NCBI GenBank assembly: GCA_017431105.1 | Contig: JAFRLS010000036.1 | Span: 66,594 to 114,361 of the forward strand | Length of the DNA stretch: 47,768 nucleotides | Direction: 5' to 3' | From: Candidatus Saccharimonadota bacterium | Lineage (GTDB): Bacteria; Patescibacteriota; Saccharimonadia; Saccharimonadales; Saccharimonadaceae | Part shown: positions 41,269 to 47,768 of the stretch, one piece after another | Numbering within the stretch: position 1 is the stretch's first letter | Layout: the number at the start of each line of letters is the position of its first letter | Translations under genes and position numbers: made by a program | The notes under the pieces: generated by a model | What the model saw: only the letters and a program-made list of their open reading frames with translations | Database searches by the model: none | Told to the model about the DNA's origin: nothing

Positions 41269-44200
41269 ATGGCTTGGATGGATAATTTCATTTCAGCTTC
41301 AGACTTTGACTCCATTAGGTTGTCGGTGGCAAGTCGCGACGACATCTTGAACTGGAGCTATGGCGAAGTCACAAAGCCAGAGACGATTAATTATCGTACT
41401 CAAAAACCAGAACGTGATGGTTTGTTCTGCGAAAGAATCTTTGGTCCAACTAAAGATATTAACCCGCACGATTCCAAATTAAAAGGGGTGCGTTCGCGTG
41501 AAGCAGCTGTAGATAAGGAAGGTAACCTTGTTACTAAATCAATTACTCGTCGTGAACGTATGGGTCACATTACTTTGGCAGCACCGGTGGCACATATTTG
41601 GTTTATGCGTGGTATTCCTTCTGCGCTTAGTTTATTGCTTGACATTACTGTGAAGAATATCGAAAAAGTAGTGTATTTTGCTACTTATTTGATGACCGAT
41701 GTCAAAGCTGAAGAAATCCAGAAGACTTTAGAAAGTCTTGAGTCGCAGACTAAAGCTGCAAGAGAAGCAATCGAAATTCGTTACAATAAAGAAGCGAAAG
41801 ATGATAAGGCTGACACGAAGGCTTTAGCTGAGGCGCGTACTAAAGAGTTAGAAGATCTTGATAATGATTATAGGGCTCGCAAGGCTTTGCTTGAGTCATT
41901 TAAAAAGGGTGGTGTGATTACGGAAGTCGAATATCGTAACTTACCAGAAGAATATGAAGATTTAATTACGGTAGAGATGGGCGCAACTGCTATTAAGAAG
42001 TTGCTCGACGAAATTGATTTGGATAAACTAATTAGTGAGTTGCGTAAAGAAGTTGCGGAGGCAAGAGGACAGAGGGAAAAGAAACTTCAAAAGCGCTTGA
42101 AGACTCTAGAAGGCATGCAGGCAGCTGGAATTAAGCCAGAGGATTTGATTCTCACGGTAATACCAGTGATTCCGCCGGATCTTCGTCCAATGATTGCGCT
42201 TCCAGGTGGTCGTTTTGCAACGTCTGATCTTAACGATTTGTATCGTAGAGTGATTAACCGCAACAATCGCTTGAAAAAATTAATGGATCTTAATGCGCCA
42301 GAAGTGATTTGTCGTAATGAGATGAGGATGTTGCAAGAAGCAGTCGACGCTTTGATTGATAACTCAGCCGCACATGGTTCAAGAGGTGCAAGTTCGACCA
42401 ATGGTCGTAGAAAACTCAAATCTTTGTCTGACCTTCTTAAGGGAAAGCAAGGACGTTTCCGCCAGAATTTGCTTGGTAAGCGTGTGGACTATTCCGGTCG
42501 CTCAGTGATTGTGGTAGGCCCAGAACTCAAACTCCACGAATGTGGTTTGCCAAAGCAAATGGCGCTCGAGCTATTTAAGCCATTTGTGATTTCGTGGCTA
42601 ATTTCACATGAATATGCTAACAATATTCGCGCAGCTTCACGTCTGATTGAAGCAAAAGAGACTGTAGTTTGGGATGCTCTGGATGAAGTGATTAAGGGTA
42701 AATACGTGCTCCTTAACCGTGCCCCATCTTTGCACCGTTTGTCAGTACAGGCCTTCCAGCCAAGGTTGATTGATGGTAAAGCTATTAAGTTGCATCCGCT
42801 CGTAGCATCAGGTTTTAACGCTGATTACGATGGTGACCAAATGGCAGTACATCTACCTTTGTCTGATGCCGCACAAGCTGAGGCGCGTGAATTAATGTCG
42901 GCGGAGAAGAATTTATTAAAGCCAGCTGACGGTGCTCCAGTGCTTGCTATTTATCAGGATGTGGTACTCGGTGCGTATTATCTAACTTACGACAAGCCGG
43001 GGACGGATCAAGGCGAGCCAAAGGCATTTTCTTCAGTATATGAAGCGGAAATGGCATATGATCAGGGTATCATTGCGCTACAAACTCCAATTCGTGTATT
43101 TGCGAAGAAAGAAATCCGTGATACAACTTTAGGGCGCGTAATCTTCAACGAGATTTTGCCAAAGGATTATCCATACGATAATTCAGTACAGACCAAGAAA
43201 CATTTATCTAAGGTGATGGCAAATATCTTTGATTTGTATGGTGCAGAAGTAATGGTGAAAACCGCAGATGATTTGAAAGATCTTGCGTTTGAATATGAAA
43301 CGATTGCTTCAATCTCAACCGCTAAGGATGACTACCCGACTTATGATGAAATTGATGATTTCATTGCAGAAGGTGACGCCAAGACGGCTTTGATTCAGCA
43401 ACAATATGATGATGGTCTTGTTACGGAAGAAGAGCGTCATAAACTCACGGTTGCTAACTGGCGTGATATTGATAAAAAGATTTCTGAATTCTTACAGGGT
43501 AAACTTTCAGAAATGGATACTGACATCGCTGTAATGGTGAACTCAGGCGCTCGTGGTAATATCTCGAACATTAAGCTCGCTTCAGCAGAAATTGGTATTA
43601 TGGTGGATATTAATAACAACGAAATTGAGCTTCCAGTAAAATCTTCGTACAAGAAGGGTCTTAACACCCTAGAATCATTCATCGCGACTCGAGGTGCACG
43701 TCAGGGCCAGGTATCAACGGCGCTGCGTACTGCAGATTCTGGTTATCTTACTCGTCGTCTCGTAGATGTGTCTCAGGATGTATTTACAACTGATGAAGAG
43801 GCTTATGATCCAGGATTTACGGTTTACAAGAATGAAAGTGAACTTTCTGGAATTAGCTTTGTGGCAAGAATTGCCGGTCGTTATACGGCTGAAGCGGTGC
43901 CTGGTTATCTTGAAGCTGATGAATTAATTACTAAAGAGATGGCTGAACAAATTGATGCCGATGAAAATATTGATTCAATCAAGATCCAATCAGTACTTTC
44001 TACGACTGCAGTTGACGGTGTACCGCGCAAAGCTTATGGTGTGGACATGTCTAAACGTGAATTAGTGGCAGCTAATGAGCCGGTGGGCGTGATTGCGGCA
44101 CAGTCGCTTGGTGAACCTGGTACACAGCTAACACTTGATACCAAACATGGCTCTGGTGTGGCTGGTTCTGGTGCAATTGCACGTGGTCTTCCTCGTGTGG

Positions 44201-45102
44201 AAGAGCTTCTCGAGGCTCGTACGCCAAAAGGTCAGGCCTATGTTTCGCCAATTGACGGTGTGGTGGAAGTTTGGGAAGATAATAATCATTATGTTGTGCA
44301 AATTACTCCACAATCTGGCGAAATTGAGCGTATTAAGCTTGATGGTCGTAAAGTTGCAGTAAAAGATGGCGAAAGTGTAAAAGCTGGTACAACTATCTTA
44401 AAGAAATCTGCTGATAAGCCAGCCGTTAAAGCAAAGCATGACGCAGTAGTTGAACTAGTAAAAGATGCTGTAATTTTGGTTGGTTCAGCAAATTCTACAG
44501 CTAGAGTTGAAATCCCTGGTGATGCGGAATTAGTAGTTAAATCAAATGATACCGTAGCTGCAGGTGATCGTCTCACGACTGGTTCTTTGAACTTGCAGGA
44601 TCTCCTAAAATATAAAGGCATTGAAGAGACTGAAAGATATATCATGAACGATGTCTTGAGCGTTTATTCTGCGCAGGGCCACGAGATTTCACCAAAGCAC
44701 TTGGAGATTTTGGTGCGCCAGATGTTCTCCCGCGTTCAAATTAATGATCCGGGTGATTCAGAATTTGTTTCTGGTGATATCACTTCAAAGGCTTCTGTGG
44801 TACAAGAAAACAAGAGGCTTGAAGCTGAAGGTAAAGAGCAAGCAACATACACCAACTTGTTGCTTGGTATTACAAAGGTTTCAATTTTCTCGGATTCGTT
44901 CTTGTCGGCAGCATCCTTCCAGGATACTACACGTGTGTTGATAAACGCTTCTATCAATGGTCGTGTCGATCATCTACATGGTCTTAAGGAGAACGTCATT
45001 ATTGGTCGTAAGATTCCAGTAGGTACTGGTGTAGCGCCAATTGAAGATTTTGAGACTCCAGATTCAAAAGAACCAACTGAAGAAGATCTCGAGAATCTTT
45101 AA
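41269..45102 (+). CDS. rpoC: RNA polymerase beta' subunit, zinc-site-less
   Basis: 1277 residues. ATG 41269 (MAWMDNFISASDFDSIRLS) follows GGAGAGGAG inside rpoB; an in-frame upstream start at 41233 is rejected. Active site NADYDGDQ (517-524) with the three Asp (Tyr for the usual Phe). Region 58-93 aligns with the N-terminal zinc finger but has no cysteines, and the second zinc cluster before GVIAAQSLGEPGTQLT also has none. Bridge helix starts TRGARQGQVSTALRTA (807-822) where most bacteria have THGARKGLADTALKTA. Trigger loop reads LTLDTKH (954-960) where most have LTMRTFH. There is an insertion of about 60 charged residues around 150-205 relative to B. subtilis. A terminator follows. Confidence 0.96.
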   Translation: MAWMDNFISASDFDSIRLSVASRDDILNWSYGEVTKPETINYRTQKPERDGLFCERIFGPTKDINPHDSKLKGVRSREAAVDKEGNLVTKSITRRERMGHITLAAPVAHIWFMRGIPSALSLLLDITVKNIEKVVYFATYLMTDVKAEEIQKTLESLESQTKAAREAIEIRYNKEAKDDKADTKALAEARTKELEDLDNDYRARKALLESFKKGGVITEVEYRNLPEEYEDLITVEMGATAIKKLLDEIDLDKLISELRKEVAEARGQREKKLQKRLKTLEGMQAAGIKPEDLILTVIPVIPPDLRPMIALPGGRFATSDLNDLYRRVINRNNRLKKLMDLNAPEVICRNEMRMLQEAVDALIDNSAAHGSRGASSTNGRRKLKSLSDLLKGKQGRFRQNLLGKRVDYSGRSVIVVGPELKLHECGLPKQMALELFKPFVISWLISHEYANNIRAASRLIEAKETVVWDALDEVIKGKYVLLNRAPSLHRLSVQAFQPRLIDGKAIKLHPLVASGFNADYDGDQMAVHLPLSDAAQAEARELMSAEKNLLKPADGAPVLAIYQDVVLGAYYLTYDKPGTDQGEPKAFSSVYEAEMAYDQGIIALQTPIRVFAKKEIRDTTLGRVIFNEILPKDYPYDNSVQTKKHLSKVMANIFDLYGAEVMVKTADDLKDLAFEYETIASISTAKDDYPTYDEIDDFIAEGDAKTALIQQQYDDGLVTEEERHKLTVANWRDIDKKISEFLQGKLSEMDTDIAVMVNSGARGNISNIKLASAEIGIMVDINNNEIELPVKSSYKKGLNTLESFIATRGARQGQVSTALRTADSGYLTRRLVDVSQDVFTTDEEAYDPGFTVYKNESELSGISFVARIAGRYTAEAVPGYLEADELITKEMAEQIDADENIDSIKIQSVLSTTAVDGVPRKAYGVDMSKRELVAANEPVGVIAAQSLGEPGTQLTLDTKHGSGVAGSGAIARGLPRVEELLEARTPKGQAYVSPIDGVVEVWEDNNHYVVQITPQSGEIERIKLDGRKVAVKDGESVKAGTTILKKSADKPAVKAKHDAVVELVKDAVILVGSANSTARVEIPGDAELVVKSNDTVAAGDRLTTGSLNLQDLLKYKGIEETERYIMNDVLSVYSAQGHEISPKHLEILVRQMFSRVQINDPGDSEFVSGDITSKASVVQENKRLEAEGKEQATYTNLLLGITKVSIFSDSFLSAASFQDTTRVLINASINGRVDHLHGLKENVIIGRKIPVGTGVAPIEDFETPDSKEPTEEDLENL

Positions 45103-45103
45103 T

Positions 45104-45177
45104 AACTGAATAGTATCACTCGGGGTTGAGTCCGATTTCGGAACACCCCGAGTTGATTATTATTCAGTTGTTTTTTA
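45104..45177 (+). terminator. Long bulged terminator after rpoC
   Basis: Three stacked helices: AACTGAATA (45104-45112)/TATTCAGTT (45161-45169), CTCGGGGT (45119-45126)/ACCCCGAG (45145-45152), TCCGA (45131-45135)/TCGGA (45138-45142), then a T-rich run that contains the secY -35. Confidence 0.85.
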
Positions 45178-45196
45178 TTGTTAGGTATGATATTAT
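45168..45196 (+). promoter_or_regulatory. Promoter of secY-sortase unit
   Basis: TTGTTT (45168-45173), 17 bases, TGA-TATTAT (45191-45196), overlapping the rpoC terminator tail. Confidence 0.65.
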
Positions 45197-45221
45197 TATA
45201 GGTAGTTATTCAAGAGGTTAT

Positions 45222-46649
45222 ATGCATTTCAAGACGATTTTCAAATCCTTAAAGAACAAAGACATGCTGAAAAGAGTGGGTATTATATTTGGTATTTTAA
45301 TAGCGTATAGGCTGCTAGCGCAAATACCAGTGCCGATGGGTGATGCTTCTACTTTTAAAGAAGCCGTGTCGAATTTGATGGAGAAATCGGATTTTTCAAA
45401 TTTCCTAAATTTGATTTCTGGTGGTGGTTTGGCATCATTTAGTATTATTTTGGTCGGTCTCTCGCCGTATATTACGGGTTCTATTGTGATACAACTTTTA
45501 ACTAAAGCAATTCCGTCACTTGAGGAGCTCTCCAATGATGGTGAATCCGGTAGGAGGAAAATTAACCAATGGACAAGAATGTTGACTGTTCCATTGGCGA
45601 TAGTGCAATCAATTGCTTATATATTTATTCTGTATCAGTCTACGGTTTCGGCTAATATCGCTTCTGATTTTACGCCAACGATGGGCGATTGGGCTTTGTC
45701 TGTAGTAGCAATGACGGCTGGTTCGGTTATATTGATGTGGCTTGGCGAGCTAATTACTGAGCAGGGTATCGGTAATGGTATTTCTACTTTGATTTTTGCT
45801 TCAATTATTTCACAGTTGCCAACTACGATGGCCTCACTTGGCACTGCGTTGTTTGATACCAGCGACGGAGCTTTGAATTTATTTGGTTGGTTAGAATTGC
45901 CGGTGAACCCAGTAGTATTTTGGATCATTCTCGGGTTTGCGGTTGCGATGCTGGTGGTAATTTACTTCCTAGTTAAGATAAATGAAGCACAGAGAATAGT
46001 TACGATTAACTATGCTAAACGCGTGCATGGTAATTCGTCTTATGGTGGGATTAAATCGATATTACCAATTAAACTTATTGCGGCAGGTGTGGTGCCAGTG
46101 ATTTTTGCGACAGCGTTCCTTTCTTTGCCGGCTTTAGTTGGTCAAGTAATCACTTCGGTTAACCCTGGTAATGAGTTCGGCGAATCGCTAGTTACAATAT
46201 TCTCGGCTCCTTCGGCAAATAACTTTGCGTCAATGTATCCAGATGGTATTACTGGGCGATGGTTTGTTTATCCAGCATTTTACTTTGTGTTAGTATTTGC
46301 ATTTACGTATTTCTATACCTCGATTATTTTCAATACAAAAGAGATTGCCGATAATCTACAAAAACAAGGTGGTTTTATTGAAGGCGTGAGGCCTGGTATC
46401 AAAACGGCTGAATACCTCGGCAAGGTCGTGAATCGCTTGAATCTATTTGGCGCTTTGGCACTAGGTTTGATTGCGATGTTGCCATTCATTACGGATTATA
46501 TATTTATTATAATTACGGGTGCTCCGATTGGCCTTTCAATCTCGGGTACTGGGCTTTTGATTGTGGTGACGGTGGCGTTAGAGAATCTCAGGTCGGTGGA
46601 TTCCCGGGCTCTAATGATAACTTACGATGATTTCCAAAATGAGTCTTAG
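45222..46649 (+). CDS. secY: Preprotein translocase subunit SecY
   Basis: 475 residues. ATG 45222 follows AAGAGG; the frame is open upstream to 45126 but that region is the terminator and promoter. Ten hydrophobic helices with the SecY blocks IAYRLLAQIPVPMG, GLSPYITGSIVIQLL (helix 2), GELITEQGIGNGIS (helix 5), NYAKRVHGNSSYGG (cytoplasmic loop), and FIEGVRPGIKTAEYL (loop 8/9). It forms the Sec channel that must export the surface proteins of this window. adk and map, the usual next genes, are absent; a sortase gene overlaps its end instead. Confidence 0.96.
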   Translation: MHFKTIFKSLKNKDMLKRVGIIFGILIAYRLLAQIPVPMGDASTFKEAVSNLMEKSDFSNFLNLISGGGLASFSIILVGLSPYITGSIVIQLLTKAIPSLEELSNDGESGRRKINQWTRMLTVPLAIVQSIAYIFILYQSTVSANIASDFTPTMGDWALSVVAMTAGSVILMWLGELITEQGIGNGISTLIFASIISQLPTTMASLGTALFDTSDGALNLFGWLELPVNPVVFWIILGFAVAMLVVIYFLVKINEAQRIVTINYAKRVHGNSSYGGIKSILPIKLIAAGVVPVIFATAFLSLPALVGQVITSVNPGNEFGESLVTIFSAPSANNFASMYPDGITGRWFVYPAFYFVLVFAFTYFYTSIIFNTKEIADNLQKQGGFIEGVRPGIKTAEYLGKVVNRLNLFGALALGLIAMLPFITDYIFIIITGAPIGLSISGTGLLIVVTVALENLRSVDSRALMITYDDFQNES

Positions 46650-47334
46650 GCTTAATGTGGGTTGGAAACAAATTGTAAAGTGGGTGGCGATAGCCATAGC
46701 GGCGATTTTATTGGCGGTGTTCTTTATAAGAGTAGCCTTGTGGGAAGGTTCATATTATCGTGAAAAAGAGGGTAGCGAAAGGGATGTTATTGCGGCTCAG
46801 CAGGAGGAAGAGGAAGAGGAATTAATAGAAGTAGAGCCGACCGAGGAAGAGGTAGTAGAATATGTCGTACCACCAGACCATCCTAGATATCTCACAATTG
46901 AAACATTGGGGATTTATAATGCAAGAATAATCCCGATGGGGGTGGGGGCGTATGGCGAACTAGATACGCCGAATAATATTTTTGATGTGGGTTGGTATGA
47001 GTCGTCTGGTATGCCTGGACAAGGCAAGACTATGTTGATAGATGGGCATAATGGTGGGCCACACGTGCACGGCGTTTTTAAAAATTTACCAGATTTGGGG
47101 AATGGTGATATTATAACGGTTGAGCGGGGCGATGGTTTAATCTATAGATATTCTGTAGTAGAAAATTATGAAATACCGATTGATGAGTCTGATTCGTATA
47201 TGTCTACCGCTATGCGTTCGCCGGAGGCTGGGAAAGAATCGATAACCTTGATTACTTGTTCGGGTGAATGGTCACAAGTGCAAGGAACCTATATGGCTAG
47301 ACAGTTTGTTCGAGCAGTGTTGGTTAGTGCTTAA
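46627..47334 (+). CDS. Sortase (transpeptidase) overlapping secY
   Basis: 235 residues from ATG 46627; ATG 46639 (MSLRLN) gives a shorter overlap of 11 bases and is equally likely. One N-terminal membrane helix (about 18-36), a Glu-rich linker (about 50-78), then the sortase barrel with the catalytic His in LIDGHNGGPHV, the catalytic Cys in LITCSGEW and the Arg in ARQFVRAV. It should cleave a PxTG-type signal between T and G and attach the protein to the wall. The two surface proteins at 994 and 3362 carry PYTG and PDTG signals. Class (E/F-like) is not certain. Translation is coupled to secY. Confidence 0.92.
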   Translation: MISKMSLRLNVGWKQIVKWVAIAIAAILLAVFFIRVALWEGSYYREKEGSERDVIAAQQEEEEEELIEVEPTEEEVVEYVVPPDHPRYLTIETLGIYNARIIPMGVGAYGELDTPNNIFDVGWYESSGMPGQGKTMLIDGHNGGPHVHGVFKNLPDLGNGDIITVERGDGLIYRYSVVENYEIPIDESDSYMSTAMRSPEAGKESITLITCSGEWSQVQGTYMARQFVRAVLVSA

Positions 47335-47351
47335 AATTTTTATTTTTACCC

Positions 47352-47380
47352 TTTACAAACTCTATTTTTCGTGATAAAAT
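47352..47380 (+). promoter_or_regulatory. Promoter of infA
   Basis: TTTACA (47352-47357), 17 bases, TGA-TAAAAT (47375-47380); ATG at 47394 gives a leader of about 7 bases. Confidence 0.7.
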
Positions 47381-47393
47381 GGGCTGGTAATTT

Positions 47394-47618
47394 ATGGCTA
47401 GTCAAAAGGAAGTGATTAAGCTCACAGGCACTGTTGTTGAGGCATTGCCAAATACCCAGTTTCGGGTTGAACTCGAGAATGGTCATGTTATTGTTGCCCA
47501 CATGAGCGGACGCATGCGAAAAAACTATATTCGTTTGGTTCCGGGTGACAGAGTCGAAGTTGAGTTAACCCCTTACGATCTTACAAAGGGCAGAATCAGC
47601 TTTAGGCTCAAGGATTAA
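47394..47618 (+). CDS. infA: Translation initiation factor IF-1
   Basis: 74 residues, full length, an S1-like OB fold: [58 protein letters not shown]. It binds the ribosomal A site during initiation. ATG 47394 lies 13 bases after the -10 with no SD, so the message is close to leaderless. infA-rpmJ is the normal order at the end of the spc block. Confidence 0.96.
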   Translation: MASQKEVIKLTGTVVEALPNTQFRVELENGHVIVAHMSGRMRKNYIRLVPGDRVEVELTPYDLTKGRISFRLKD

Positions 47619-47626
47619 TATTAACG

Positions 47627-47709
47627 CTTTTAAGTATGTTTTTTACCAGACCTCAACGACAGAGGTAAAAAGCAGAAAATCATGCGAGTATGATTTTAAA
47701 ACTTAAAAG
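47627..47709 (+). other. Three-way-junction-like structured leader before rpmJ
   Basis: Outer stem CTTTTAAGT (47627-47635)/ACTTAAAAG (47701-47709). Inside, TTTTTACC (47640-47647) can pair with GGTAAAAA (47664-47671), or CCTC (47651-47654) with GAGG (47662-47665); and AAAATCAT (47676-47683)/ATGATTTT (47690-47697) is a perfect 8-bp hairpin. The SD AAGGAAAGGA follows at about 47715. It resembles a ribosomal-protein autoregulatory leader but matches none that is recognised. Confidence 0.5.
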
Positions 47710-47736
47710 TATAAAAGGAAAGGATATTTTGACACT

Positions 47737-47768
47737 ATGAAGGTACGTGCCAGTGTTAAAAAAATCTC
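47737..47768 (+). CDS. rpmJ: Ribosomal protein bL36, first 10 codons (runs off window)
   Basis: MKVRASVKKI is the bL36 N-terminus (MKVRxSVKxxC). The next codon is split by the window end, so the zinc ligands cannot be checked. SD AAGGAAAGGA lies unusually far away (about 12 bases). Position after infA is canonical. Confidence 0.88.
   Translation, partial: MKVRASVKKI

Noticed and set aside
1-47768. UGA recoded as glycine (as in Gracilibacteria/SR1)
   Set aside because: UGA ends genes cleanly (ftsE ATGA overlap at 25144-25147; orphan at 36600-36602), and conserved glycines use GGN codons.
1-47768. CRISPR arrays, insertion sequences, phage genes, rRNA or tRNA genes
   Set aside because: No regularly spaced direct repeats, transposase or integrase motifs, or RNA gene signatures were seen in any gap.

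Overview
The window is an AT-rich, densely packed bacterial chromosome segment that reads best as a Saccharibacteria (TM7)/Patescibacteria genome. The grounds are: a spc-type ribosomal protein block with no rpmD (uL30), which is typical of that radiation; zinc-free forms of uS14 and bL32; a Gram-positive-style envelope set (PxTG-anchored surface proteins, sortase, FtsEX plus a CHAP hydrolase); an L-lactate dehydrogenase; and many small genes of unknown function. UGA is used as an ordinary stop, so the genetic code is standard. The lineage is an inference; no 16S gene is present.

Layout. Positions 1-10023 carry the end of rplE, then rpsN-rpsH, two large sortase-anchored surface protein genes inserted inside the ribosomal block (994-7807), then rplF-rplR-rpsE-rplO. 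10092-15130 hold a membrane FKBP-like isomerase, a three-helix membrane protein, a small secreted protein, an SbcB-like exonuclease, L-lactate dehydrogenase and a Pro/Ala-rich tail-anchored protein. 15207-24345 carry metG, an aquaporin-family channel (minus strand), a small and a very large membrane protein of unknown function, and pheS-pheT. 24377-29881 form an envelope/division group: ftsE-ftsX, a PcsB-like hydrolase, a C-terminal processing protease and a GT4 glycosyltransferase. 29907-33088 (minus) hold an unknown membrane protein, leuS and a 68-residue orphan. 33180-37581 hold RNA-metabolism genes: SpoU methyltransferase, glutaredoxin-like protein, rpmF (56 codons), nusB, a Nudix hydrolase, rnc, an orphan, rpsP and khpA. 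37582-45102 hold a structured leader region and rpoB-rpoC. 45222-47768 hold secY, a sortase overlapping secY, infA and the start of rpmJ, the delayed rest of the spc block.

How it fits together. Ribosome, RNA polymerase, Sec translocon and surface anchoring are physically interleaved: the sortase is coupled to secY and its two likely substrates lie inside the spc block. Transcription signals are very regular. Nearly every unit starts with an extended -10 (TGnTATAAT-like), often overlapping the terminator of the previous gene, and many genes (metG, leuS, pheS, ftsE, the PcsB-like gene, ctpA and others) have their ATG 6-8 bases after the -10, so their mRNAs should be leaderless. Other genes have strong Shine-Dalgarno sites. 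The most unusual protein-level signal is in RpoC, which lacks both canonical zinc-binding cysteine clusters and has non-canonical residues in the trigger loop and bridge helix. Candidate undescribed RNAs lie upstream of rpoB and between infA and rpmJ.
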